A stretch of 64,000 nt of DNA from Streptomyces sp. NBC_01276 (GTDB lineage: Bacteria > Actinomycetota > Actinomycetes > Streptomycetales > Streptomycetaceae): NCBI RefSeq assembly GCF_041435355.1, contig NZ_CP108442.1, positions 4,092,001 to 4,156,000 on the forward strand, written 5' to 3'. Of this stretch, positions 50,673 to 59,095 are shown in pieces. A program made the position numbers and the translations under genes. The notes under the pieces are model-generated. The model was not told the DNA's origin and did not search any database. It saw only the letters and a program-made list of their open reading frames with translations. Within the stretch, counting starts at the first letter, position 1; each line of letters begins with the position of its first letter.

Positions 50673-52115
50673 ATGGACGCGGGCGACGGCGAGCGGAATC
50701 AGTCCGGTGACATGCCGCCTCCCAAGGGGGAGAGGCCACCGGCTCCGGCCGCCCCGCCGGAGGGCGGGGGGCCGTTCCCTACCCCCGTGTCTGCCGGGCC
50801 CGACCCGGACGAAGCCGGGCCCGGTCCGCTGGCGCGGTGGCGGACGGCCGTGGATTCCGCCGTGGCGGCGGGGCCGCCGCCCGGTCCGTCGCGCCCCGGG
50901 TTCTGGCGCAGCCCGCTGCGGGGGCCGTGGCTGACCGCCGTCTTCGGGCTGATCCTGCTGGTCGGCATCACTGTCCTGTTCGTGACGGGCCTGTTGTCGT
51001 ACGCGGCGTACAACCCGGATCTCGCCGCAGTCAACGACCAGACCCCCGACAAGGGGTGGCTCGGCTTCTACCTCTTCTCCTGGCCCACCTCGCCGTACTG
51101 GCTCTACCGCGTCACCCAGGGCGTACACGTCGTGCTCGGCATCGTGCTCGTGCCGGTGCTGCTGGCGAAGCTGTGGTCGGTGATCCCGAAGCTGTTCGAG
51201 TGGCCGCCCGTACGGTCGCTCAGCCACGGCATCGAGCGGCTGTCGCTGCTGCTCCTGGTGGGCGGCGCCGGGTTCGAGTTCGCCACCGGCATCCTCAACG
51301 TCCAGCTGCACTACATCTTCCCGGGCTCCTTCTACACGCTGCACTTCTACGGGGCCTGGGTGTTCATCGGGGCCTTCGTCGTGCACGTGGCCTTCCGGCT
51401 GCCCAGAGCCCTCCGCGCGGTCGGGACCCGTCTCGGTGAGCCCGCCGCCGGTACCGAGGCGGCGGCAGGGTTGGCCTCCCCGAACCCGCAGGCCCCGACC
51501 ATCTCCCGGCGCGGCGCGCTCGGCATGGTGGGGCTGGGCTCGCTCGCCCTGCTGCTGGTGACCGCCGGGCAGAGCGTCGGCGGCTGGTTCCGGCAGACGG
51601 CGCTGCTCGCGCCGCACGGCCAGGACCCGGGCTCCGGGCCGAACGGCTTCCAGATCAACAAGACCGCCGCCTCGGTCGGCATCCGGCCCAGCGACATCGG
51701 ACCGGCCTGGCGGCTGACCGTACGGGGCGCCGGCAGTCAGGTCGACCTGACGTACGAGCAGCTGGCGGCCATGAAACAGAGCGAGTCGGCGCTGCCGATC
51801 GCCTGTGTGGAAGGCTGGTCGACCCCCGACCAGCACTGGAGCGGCGTACGGCTCACCGACCTGGCCTCTCTCGTCGGGCTCGGCACACGCACCCCTCAGG
51901 TACTGGTCCAGTCCGTCCAGCGGGGCGGCTCGTTCAGTTCTGTGGTCCTGGGCGACAACCAGGCCCGGGACAACCGCTCGCTCCTCGCGCTGCGCGTGAA
52001 CGGGGCCGTCCTCTCCCACGACCACGGCTACCCGGCGCGCGTCATCGTCCCCGGAGCCCCGGGGGTCCACAACACCAAGTGGGTCACCCGCCTCACCTTC
52101 GGAGAGCCGGCATGA
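50673..52115 (+). CDS. Cytochrome b-linked molybdopterin-dependent oxidoreductase
   Basis: 480 residues. After a Pro-rich head, four to five helices contain likely heme His (YRVTQGVHVVLGIVL and FIGAFVVHVAFRL). From about 285 a sulfite-oxidase/YedY-type Moco domain starts after SRRGALGMVGL; the Cys ligand is LPIACVEGWST. It probably oxidises or reduces a substrate outside the membrane using heme electrons. ATG chosen for the GGAGG site. Overlaps the next gene by 4 bases. Confidence 0.85.
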   Translation: MDAGDGERNQSGDMPPPKGERPPAPAAPPEGGGPFPTPVSAGPDPDEAGPGPLARWRTAVDSAVAAGPPPGPSRPGFWRSPLRGPWLTAVFGLILLVGITVLFVTGLLSYAAYNPDLAAVNDQTPDKGWLGFYLFSWPTSPYWLYRVTQGVHVVLGIVLVPVLLAKLWSVIPKLFEWPPVRSLSHGIERLSLLLLVGGAGFEFATGILNVQLHYIFPGSFYTLHFYGAWVFIGAFVVHVAFRLPRALRAVGTRLGEPAAGTEAAAGLASPNPQAPTISRRGALGMVGLGSLALLLVTAGQSVGGWFRQTALLAPHGQDPGSGPNGFQINKTAASVGIRPSDIGPAWRLTVRGAGSQVDLTYEQLAAMKQSESALPIACVEGWSTPDQHWSGVRLTDLASLVGLGTRTPQVLVQSVQRGGSFSSVVLGDNQARDNRSLLALRVNGAVLSHDHGYPARVIVPGAPGVHNTKWVTRLTFGEPA

Positions 52116-52630
52116 GCAGCTCGACCGCGTTCCGCAGGCGTTACGGCGCCTCCCCGCTCCACCTGCTCCTCGTCCTTGCCTCCTTCGCCCTCGCCGTCTA
52201 CGCCGGCCTGCGTTTCCTGAAGGGGGACACCCTCGGCGTGGCCGTGTGGTTCGTCGGCGCGGCCCTCCTCCACGACCTCGTGCTGCTGCCCCTGTACGCG
52301 GTGACCGACCGGGCGGCGCAGGCCCTCTTCGAGCGCACCGCCGAGGCCGGGAAGCCCGCGCCGAGGGCGAGCGTCAACTACGTCCGCGTGCCGGCCTTCG
52401 TCTCCGGGGTCCTGCTGCTGGTCTGGTGGCCGCTGGTCTTCCGCCAGGTCGGCCACTTCACCGCATCCACTGTCCTCCCGGCGGACGGATTCCTCGCACG
52501 CTGGCTTCTGATCACCGCCGGCCTCTTCGCCGCATCGGCCGTGGTCCTCCTCGTACGGACGTGGCGCGGGACGAGGGCGGTACGTCGATCCGCACGGGCT
52601 CAGAGGCAGGCGCGCAAGGCCACGAAGTGA
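52112..52630 (+). CDS. Membrane protein coupled to the molybdo-oxidoreductase
   Basis: 172 residues with four hydrophobic segments (LHLLLVLASFALAVYAGLRF, then VWFVGAALLHDLVLLPLYAV, and two later). The ATG overlaps the upstream TGA. No family known to me; it may help assemble or anchor the oxidoreductase. Confidence 0.7.
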   Translation: MSSSTAFRRRYGASPLHLLLVLASFALAVYAGLRFLKGDTLGVAVWFVGAALLHDLVLLPLYAVTDRAAQALFERTAEAGKPAPRASVNYVRVPAFVSGVLLLVWWPLVFRQVGHFTASTVLPADGFLARWLLITAGLFAASAVVLLVRTWRGTRAVRRSARAQRQARKATK

Positions 52631-53256
52631 CGGCCCCCGCCGGTACTCCACCGTTCGGTCGCCGCCCAGCCCGAGGCCTGTGCATGCCGGATCAAGGCGG
52701 TGGTACCCACAGCGGCCCAGGGGAACACGCCGCTCACGGGCCGGTGCCCCGCGTGGATCCGGACACGGCGGCGCTCGTCCACATCCTGGGGAGCAGTCTC
52801 CACGAGGAGCAGCCCTTGGCCGTGCACCAGATCCCTGATCCGGAGCAGGAGCCTGCGCGGATCACCGCCGATGCCGATGTTCCCGTCGATGAGCAGCGCC
52901 GTTCCCCACCGGCCCTCATCGGGTAGTGGTTCGAACACCGAACGGCGCAGGGCGGTGCCGCCCCGGCAGACCGTCGTGATCACTGCGGTCGGACAGACGT
53001 CGATGCCCAGGACCGAACGCCCGCGTCCGGCCAGCGCCTCGACGAGCCGTCCCGCACCACAGCCGATGTCCAGTACGCGGCCCCGACAGCGCCGGAGTAC
53101 CGCCCGGTCACTGGAGTCCGCCCGCGCACACCACCGCTCCAGGTCCAGGGGAAAGCACCAGCCCTCGGCATCGCGTAGGGAGAGGTCACCGTGCTGCACG
53201 TGGATCGCTTCCGCATAGGGGCGGATGTTCCAGTCCTTGATCTCTTGGGCGGTCAT
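52600..53256 (-). CDS. Class I SAM-dependent methyltransferase
   Basis: 218 residues. GRVLDIGCGAGRLVEALAGR (about 59-78) is motif I, SVLGIDVCPTAV motif II. The C-terminal half contains RDLVHGQGLLLVETAP. It converges on the membrane protein gene and overlaps its end by 31 bases. The ribosome site GGAGG lies directly against the ATG, which is unusual; GTG codons further in are possible starts. Confidence 0.85.
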   Translation of the reverse strand: MTAQEIKDWNIRPYAEAIHVQHGDLSLRDAEGWCFPLDLERWCARADSSDRAVLRRCRGRVLDIGCGAGRLVEALAGRGRSVLGIDVCPTAVITTVCRGGTALRRSVFEPLPDEGRWGTALLIDGNIGIGGDPRRLLLRIRDLVHGQGLLLVETAPQDVDERRRVRIHAGHRPVSGVFPWAAVGTTALIRHAQASGWAATERWSTGGGRHFVALRACL

Positions 53257-53638
53257 CCTCCATGTCTCGCCACACAGGGCGCGCGGGGTCTGCCGGGGGC
53301 GGTCGATTCCACCCGAACGGACCGTGGCCAGAGATATACGGGGAGCCGGTGATGCTCGTACTCCCGCCCGGGGAGCCGCAGCTCAGCGCGGGGAGCGGCC
53401 CTGGTGGGGGCTGGCGCTCAGGCCGGGCAACGTCCCTCGGCGTGGCCGACTCCGAAGCCGTCCGAAGGTCTGACATAGGCGATTCGATCAGGAGGGGGAT
53501 CGCGCCGCCATGCGGGCGGGACCGGCCATTCCGCGACTGCGTGCCGCTTTTTACAAGCGTTGCGGCGCGTCCTGGGTCATGATCGCGCCGCCACCTCTCG
53601 TGGTGATCAACATGCCTGTGATCAGGGGGAGTCGAGCC
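53257..53638. other. 382-base stretch without a supportable gene
   Basis: The plus strand stays open from 53262 for 106 codons (with WPEIYGEPVMLVLPPGEPQL), which reads somewhat like protein, but no ribosome site is present. The end has AGGGGGAG used by the haloperoxidase-like gene. Confidence 0.3.
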
Positions 53639-55099
53639 ATGCCCGAAAAGACCCGCACCACCAGAACCCGCAGTACGATCTGGCGCCGCACACTGGCGGC
53701 CGGCGTGGTCCTGGCGGCCACCGGTTCCATCCTCGCCGCCAGCCCGCACCCCGCCGAGGCGGCGCTGCCCACGCAGTCGATAGCCGACCCGGTGCACTAC
53801 TGGAACGACGTCCTCCAGGGTGTTTTCCGTCAAGTGGAGGGCGGTCCGGTCCCGATGGCGCGGGCGGCCGCGATGATGAACGGCGCGATCTACGACGCGG
53901 AGAGCTCGTACCAGGCCAAGTGGAAGGGCCCGATGACCTCCGCGGCCTACATCCACGCGGAGGCCTACGCGGGCTGGGTCCAGGGGCCGGACGAGGAGGA
54001 ACGCGTCATCGGCCGCACCGCGTACAACATCCTGCTCAACCTCTACGGCGTGAACCGGCCCAACAAGAACGCCCCCGACTTCACGGCCTACCTCGACAAG
54101 CGCTTCGAGGACCGGTTCGGGACCAAGCCGACCAGCGGCGATCTCCTGGACATCACCATCGTCAGCGGGATGGTCAACCAGATGATGAACCTCCGTGCCA
54201 ATGACGGCTCGGATGACGCCTCCAGCTACACGAGCGAGAACACGCGGCCGGGGGCCTGGCGGCCCACGGGCAACTACGCCGACATGCCCGACCCGAAGTG
54301 CTCGACGGACGGCAATGCCGTCAACCCGGCCTGGGGCCAGGTCAAGCCGTTCTCGCTGAGCTCCGGCTCGCAGTTCCGGCCCACCACGCTCGCGCAGTAC
54401 GGCACGTACGAGAACCTGGTGGCGAGCCCCGAGTACAAGGCCCAGGTCGAGGCCGTCCGGACGGCCGGCGCGGCCGCCCCCACCGCCGCCACACCGGTGA
54501 TCAACCGGACCGCGGACCAGTTCAACGCAGCGTGGTTCTGGGCCAACGACAACGACGGTACGTACAAGCCCCCGGGGCACATGCTCCAGGCCACCCGGGA
54601 GGTCTCCAAGGCCCGAGGGCTCAGCACGTACGCCAACGCCAAGCTCTTCGCGCTCCTCTCGATCGCCCTCGCCGACACGGGCATAGCCGTCCGCGATGCG
54701 AAGTTCTCCACCCCGATCGACCTGTGGCGGCCCGTCTCCGCGATCCGCGAGGGCGGCCTCGACCCCCAGTGGAAGCCCCTCCTGAAGAACAAGGACGGGG
54801 TCAACGTCAACCCGTGCTTCCCCGCCTACGTCTCGGGCCATGCCTCCTTCGGCGCGGCCTGGGCGGGCATCATGAAGCGCTACTTCAAGACGGACAACAT
54901 CGCCTTCGATCTCACCACCGACGAGCCGAACGCCCCCGTCAAGCAGCGCCACTTCACCAGCTTCAGCGCCGCCGCCAAGGAGGACGCCGACAGCCGCATC
55001 TGGCTCGGCGTCCACTACCCGTGGGACGCCACCGACGGCCTGGTCCTCGGCGACAAGGTCGCGGACCAGGTCTTCAGCACCAAGCTCCGCACCCTGTGA
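53639..55099 (+). CDS. Vanadium-dependent haloperoxidase-like secreted enzyme
   Basis: 486 residues. A signal peptide (about 1-44, RR-containing and ending AEAA) suggests export, possibly by Tat. Vanadate-binding motifs are LWRPVSAIREGG, FPAYVSGHASFGAAWAG and RIWLGVHYPWDATDG, the PAP2/haloperoxidase set with the axial His in the last. Members oxidise halides or act as phosphatases. ATG has AGGGGGAG upstream. A terminator follows. Confidence 0.88.
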   Translation: MPEKTRTTRTRSTIWRRTLAAGVVLAATGSILAASPHPAEAALPTQSIADPVHYWNDVLQGVFRQVEGGPVPMARAAAMMNGAIYDAESSYQAKWKGPMTSAAYIHAEAYAGWVQGPDEEERVIGRTAYNILLNLYGVNRPNKNAPDFTAYLDKRFEDRFGTKPTSGDLLDITIVSGMVNQMMNLRANDGSDDASSYTSENTRPGAWRPTGNYADMPDPKCSTDGNAVNPAWGQVKPFSLSSGSQFRPTTLAQYGTYENLVASPEYKAQVEAVRTAGAAAPTAATPVINRTADQFNAAWFWANDNDGTYKPPGHMLQATREVSKARGLSTYANAKLFALLSIALADTGIAVRDAKFSTPIDLWRPVSAIREGGLDPQWKPLLKNKDGVNVNPCFPAYVSGHASFGAAWAGIMKRYFKTDNIAFDLTTDEPNAPVKQRHFTSFSAAAKEDADSRIWLGVHYPWDATDGLVLGDKVADQVFSTKLRTL

Positions 55100-55106
55100 C
55101 CTGAAC

Positions 55107-55138
55107 GGCGGGCGGGGGTTCTGTACCCCCGCCCCGCC
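55107..55138 (+). terminator. Hairpin terminator after haloperoxidase-like gene
   Basis: GGCGGGCGGGGGT-TCTGT-ACCCCCGCCCCGCC, a 13-base stem with one bulged C, starts 8 bases after the stop. Confidence 0.75.
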
Positions 55139-55188
55139 GCATGGGAGCCTGGGGCCACCACCTCTCCCTCCCTGCCAGGAGAAACCCC

Positions 55189-55365
55189 ATGACCCGCCGT
55201 TCACGGACCGGGCCGATCTCGCCGCTCTTCGCCTTCGGCGCGGTGCTCACCGCCGCCGGTGCGGTGCTGTACCTGCACCCGGGACCCGGCCCGATGGTCA
55301 TGGCCCTCGGGGCGCTCGCCCTAGCGGTCGCTGCGGCGGTGTGGGCCTCCTCCAGGCAGCGATGA
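55189..55365 (+). CDS. Small membrane protein, 58 residues
   Basis: Two hydrophobic helices (LFAFGAVLTAAGAVLYL and MVMALGALALAVAAAVWA), start ATG with AGGAGAAA upstream. No family known. Positioned between the haloperoxidase-like and DM13 genes. Confidence 0.6.
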   Translation: MTRRSRTGPISPLFAFGAVLTAAGAVLYLHPGPGPMVMALGALALAVAAAVWASSRQR

Positions 55366-55477
55366 CCACAAGGTCCAGGGGCAGCCGTAAGCCTTTCGTC
55401 ACCGGGCCGGAGCTGGTGAGGCTGCGATCCGGTCGCGTTCAATTCAGGCGACGGACCAACGACGAGAGGCATCCGCG

Positions 55478-56047
55478 GTGACGGAGACGAAGCGACGCGG
55501 TCGGCTGTGGGCCGGAGCGATGGTCGCGGCGACGCTGGTGCTGGGCGCAGGCCTGTACTGGTTCCAGCCCTGGAAGCTGTGGCAGGACGCGACCGTCCAC
55601 GAGGCCATCCCGGCGGCCTCCCCGTCCGCAGCCGCACCCGGGCCGACCCGCTCACCGACGACCCCGGCGACGGCCCCAAGCGCTCCGGCCGGCCCGCAGA
55701 CCTTGGCCCAGGGCACTCTGATCAGCCACGAGCACACCACCACGGGCACGGCGAAGCTGATCCGCCTCCCCGATGGTTCCCGCACCCTGCGCCTGGAGAA
55801 CCTCGACACCAGCAACGGCCCGGACCTGCGGGTCTGGCTCACCGATGCTCCGGTGAAGGAGGGCGCAGCGGGCTGGTCGGTCTTCGACGACGGCAAGTAC
55901 GTGAGCCTGGGCAAGCTCAAGGGGAACAAGGGCGACCAGAACTACGAGATCCCGGCCGACGTGAACCTGGCCGACTACAGCAGCGTCACCATCTGGTGCG
56001 ACCGCTTCGACGTCTCCTTCGGCGCGGCGGCCCTCGCGACCGTGTAA
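55478..56047 (+). CDS. DM13-domain membrane-anchored protein
   Basis: 189 residues from GTG. One N-terminal membrane helix (WAGAMVAATLVLGAGLYWF), a Pro/Ala linker, then a DM13 domain (about 75-189: LISHEHTTTGTAKLIRLPDG, DLRVWLTDAPVKEG, and the conserved Cys in VTIWCDRFDVSFG). DM13 is thought to be a redox or electron-transfer sensor with one critical Cys. It is the last gene before the PucR operator. Confidence 0.85.
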   Translation: MTETKRRGRLWAGAMVAATLVLGAGLYWFQPWKLWQDATVHEAIPAASPSAAAPGPTRSPTTPATAPSAPAGPQTLAQGTLISHEHTTTGTAKLIRLPDGSRTLRLENLDTSNGPDLRVWLTDAPVKEGAAGWSVFDDGKYVSLGKLKGNKGDQNYEIPADVNLADYSSVTIWCDRFDVSFGAAALATV

Positions 56048-56153
56048 ACCCAGCGCCGCCCGGATACCGCCCCCCCCGCTTCCGCGGTTCGGCATCCGGG
56101 CCGCGCTGGCCATCCCCCGTGCCCTGATTCTCTCCGCGCGGTGCGTCGATGCG

Positions 56154-56182
56154 CATTGCCGGTCACCGGCAATCTTTACGCC
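56154..56182. promoter_or_regulatory. Palindromic operator, copy 1 (regulator gene)
   Basis: ATTGCCGGT-C-ACCGGCAAT (56155-56173) is a perfect 19-base palindrome with flank CTTTACGCC. The whole 29-base block is the reverse complement of 61139-61167 except for one base. It lies 97 bases before the start of the PucR-type gene and probably mediates autoregulation. Confidence 0.75.
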
Positions 56183-56278
56183 GTCCTGATGCCGGTCGCG
56201 AAGAGCCGTCCGGGTACGTGTCACCCTTGTCCCCGCATCAAGGACGCGTCACGGGCGCGTCAGGATCGGGGGAAGACC

Positions 56279-57331
56279 GTGGTGGAATCGCAGACGCCGG
56301 AGCACCATCTCGCGGGGTATGCCGAGACGCTCTTGCACGCCTGTGCCACGGGCCGCCGGCTGACCCGCGCCGAGCTGGAGTCACGCCGTGCGGAAGGGGA
56401 GCGGGCGGCGGAGGCCGGACTCCCGCTCCGTGCCCTGATACGCGATCACCTTGCCGCGGCCCAGGCCGTGCGGCCCCTCCCGGAGCCGGGCCCGCTCCTG
56501 GCGGCCGTCGAGCAGGCGGTGGACGCCTTCGTCGAGGGCTACGAACGGGCCCAGCAGCAGGCCGTCCGCCAGGAAGAGGCGGCCCGTCGGGAGTTCATCG
56601 ACGACCTCCTCTACGGCGGCAGCGACCTGGGCCGACTGGCCGAGCGGGCCGAACGCTTCGGGCTGCGCCTGTCGCAGTCACACGGGGTCGCCGTGGCGAC
56701 CGGCCCCGAGCCGTACGGTGACGGCTACCCGGTGGCGCGCGGGATCGAGTCGGCGGTCCTCGCCCGGTTCCCGGGCCGGCAGATCCTGCTGACCACGAAG
56801 GACGGCCGGCTGATCTGCGTGGCCCCCGGGGACCAGCCCGATGTCCTGTCGTACTTCGCCAAGCGGGCCTACGCGGCAACGGACGGGGGCCGCGTGGCGA
56901 TCGGCCGGCCACACCCGGGCGCGGGCGGGGTCGTCCACTCCTACGAGGAAGCCCTCAACGCGCTCGACCTCGCCCGGCGGATGGGTCTGGAAGGGCCAGT
57001 GCTCCACGCCGCCGACCTGCTCGTCTTCCCGGTGCTGACGCGCGACCGGCAGGCCATGGCCGACCTGGTCGAGAGCACCCTCGGCCCGCTCCGCAAGGCC
57101 CGGGGCGGCGCGCAGCCGCTGCTCGACACCCTCACCGCGTACTTCGACAGTGGCTGTGTGTCGACAGAGGCGGCCCGACGCCTCTCCCTCAGCGTGCGGG
57201 CGCTCACGTACCGGCTGGACCGCATCCACACCCGGACCGGCGCCGATCCGGCTGACCCGCTGAACCGCTACACGCTCCAGACCGCCGTGATCGGGGCCCG
57301 CCTGCTGGGCTGGCCGGACGGCGAGGCCTGA
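56279..57331 (+). CDS. PucR/CdaR-type transcriptional regulator
   Basis: 350 residues from GTG with GGGGGA upstream. The N-terminal 110 residues resemble the RsbRD/PucR input domain, the middle a GGDEF-like fold (GVAVATGPEPYGDGYPVARG), and the C terminus is the PucR HTH: LLDTLTAYFDSGCVSTEAAR, then LSVRALTYRLDRIHTRTG. These regulators bind inverted repeats; the two matching palindromes in this window are the best candidates. Its stop is 1 base from the convergent permease gene. Confidence 0.88.
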   Translation: MVESQTPEHHLAGYAETLLHACATGRRLTRAELESRRAEGERAAEAGLPLRALIRDHLAAAQAVRPLPEPGPLLAAVEQAVDAFVEGYERAQQQAVRQEEAARREFIDDLLYGGSDLGRLAERAERFGLRLSQSHGVAVATGPEPYGDGYPVARGIESAVLARFPGRQILLTTKDGRLICVAPGDQPDVLSYFAKRAYAATDGGRVAIGRPHPGAGGVVHSYEEALNALDLARRMGLEGPVLHAADLLVFPVLTRDRQAMADLVESTLGPLRKARGGAQPLLDTLTAYFDSGCVSTEAARRLSLSVRALTYRLDRIHTRTGADPADPLNRYTLQTAVIGARLLGWPDGEA

Positions 57332-57332
57332 T

Positions 57333-58631
57333 CTACGCCAGGGCGAAGTAGCGCAGCCACAGGTAGAGGGCCGAGACGCCGATCGTGACGGCGGTGACGA
57401 TCAGCCCGTACTTGGTGAACTGCCAGAAGCTGATGGGGTGGCGGTTGCGTTCGGCGATGCCCAGGACCACGACGTTGGCGGAGGCGCCGATGGCGGTGGC
57501 GTTGCCGCCGAGGTCGGCGCCGAGCGCGAGGGCCCACCACACGACGTGGTCGGGGTTGCCGCCCATGTCGGCGACGAGCTCGCTGGTGATGGGGGCCATG
57601 GTGGCCACGTAGGGGATGTTGTCCACGATCCCGGACAGGACGGCAGAGCCGCCCAGCAGCAGCATGGAGCCGCCGAGTTCGTTCCCTCCGATGGCGTCCG
57701 CGAGGGAGCCGGCCAGGTCGCCGATGACGCCGGTCTCGATGAGGGCGCCGACCATGACGAACAGGCCCGCGAAGAAGGCGAGGGTGGGCCACTCGACCTC
57801 GCCCAGCACCTCGCCGGTCTCCACCTTGGAGATCGCGACGAGCAGGCCGGCGCCGAGGAGCGCGACGACGCTGGGCTCGTAGTGCAGCACGGGGTGCAGG
57901 ACGAACCCGGCGACGACCAGGGCGAGGACCCCCAAGCCCTGGACGAGCAGGCGCGGTTCGGTGATCGCCTCGCGCTCGCGCAGTTCCATCAGCTCCGCGG
58001 CACGCTTCTCGTCGTAGACGAAGTACTTGGCGAACATCACCCGGCACAGCAGCACCAGGACCACGGTCAGGACCGCGGCCAGCGGGGCGAGGTGGATCAG
58101 GAAGTCGTTGAAGGTGAGCCCGGCCCGGCTGGCGATGATGATGTTGGGCGGATCCCCGACGAGGGTGGCGGTGCCCCCGATGTTGGAGGCGAACACCTCG
58201 GCGAGCAGGAACGGGACGGGGGACAGCTTCAGCCGGTCGCAGACCAGGAGCGTCACGGGGGCGACGAGCAGCACGGTGGTGACGTTGTCCAGCAGCGCCG
58301 AGGCGACCGCGGTGATGACCACGAGCATGGCCATCACCCGGAAGGGTCTGGCCCTGGCCTTCTTCACGGACCAGATCGCCAGGTACTCGAAGAGCCCGGT
58401 CCGCTTCAGGACACCGACGATCATCATCATGCCGAGCAGCAGGAAGATGACGTTCCAGTCGATGCCGGTCTTGTCGGAGTGGAAGGCCGCGTTGTCGTCG
58501 GTCGCCCCGATGGCGAGCATCAGCCCCGCGCCGCCGAGTGCCGCGGCGACGCGGTGGACCCATTCGCTGATGATCAGGATGTAGGCGCCGGCGAAGACGG
58601 CGACCGCGGCAGAGCTGTGCCAGTCGCTCAC
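57333..58631 (-). CDS. SLC13/ArsB-like permease
   Basis: 432 residues with about eleven hydrophobic segments. ASNIGGTATLVGDPPNIII and ADLGGNATAIGASANVV are the paired hairpin motifs of the ion transporter superfamily (ArsB, NhaD, citrate-type). The solute (Na+, arsenite or dicarboxylate) cannot be settled. ATG overlaps the CBS gene stop by 4 bases (ATGA), so it is the last gene of a three-gene operon. Confidence 0.88.
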   Translation of the reverse strand: MSDWHSSAAVAVFAGAYILIISEWVHRVAAALGGAGLMLAIGATDDNAAFHSDKTGIDWNVIFLLLGMMMIVGVLKRTGLFEYLAIWSVKKARARPFRVMAMLVVITAVASALLDNVTTVLLVAPVTLLVCDRLKLSPVPFLLAEVFASNIGGTATLVGDPPNIIIASRAGLTFNDFLIHLAPLAAVLTVVLVLLCRVMFAKYFVYDEKRAAELMELREREAITEPRLLVQGLGVLALVVAGFVLHPVLHYEPSVVALLGAGLLVAISKVETGEVLGEVEWPTLAFFAGLFVMVGALIETGVIGDLAGSLADAIGGNELGGSMLLLGGSAVLSGIVDNIPYVATMAPITSELVADMGGNPDHVVWWALALGADLGGNATAIGASANVVVLGIAERNRHPISFWQFTKYGLIVTAVTIGVSALYLWLRYFALA

Positions 58632-59095
58632 GCCTGCCCGCCCGAGGCGAGCAGGTGACGCATCAGCGCGGCGGCGGTGACCACCCCGAGGAGCCGGCTC
58701 TCCTCACCGTCCCGCTCGAGGACCGCCACGAGCGGGACATGGGAACGGGCCATGACGGCCGCGATCTGCAGGGCCCCCGCGTCCGGTCCGACGTAGGGCG
58801 GCTTGAACGTACGCGGGGGCAGCCACTCCGCGACCGTCTTGCCCGCGAGATCGTCGGCGAGCGCTTCGGCGTGCCGGTCGTCGATGACGGCGGCCAGCAG
58901 CGGGTCCTCCATCACGTACTCGGGCACCAGCTGCCGTACGACCTGCGAGCCGGGGACCACGGCGTACGGGGTGCCGTCCGAGTCGAGGACCAGGAGCGCG
59001 GGCAGGTTCTGCTCGGCCAGCAGGCGGACCGCGTCGACGGCTGTGTCATCGGTGGTCACGTGCGGGTAGGGCTCGGCGAGATTACGGGCTGGCAT
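58628..59095 (-). CDS. CBS-domain protein
   Basis: 155 residues made of two CBS units: AVRLLAEQNLPALLVLDSDG and AVMARSHVPLVAVLERDGEE, joined by a helix region. CBS pairs bind adenine nucleotides and act as regulatory modules. It overlaps the antiporter gene by 14 bases and the permease gene by 4, so it is likely the energy-sensing partner of one of the transporters. ATG with AGGAGA upstream. Confidence 0.88.
   Translation of the reverse strand: MPARNLAEPYPHVTTDDTAVDAVRLLAEQNLPALLVLDSDGTPYAVVPGSQVVRQLVPEYVMEDPLLAAVIDDRHAEALADDLAGKTVAEWLPPRTFKPPYVGPDAGALQIAAVMARSHVPLVAVLERDGEESRLLGVVTAAALMRHLLASGGQA

Noticed and set aside
53186..55204. A 672-codon minus-strand frame over the haloperoxidase-like gene
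   Set aside because: Antisense to a gene with clear motifs and signal peptide; the translation has no recognisable domain.
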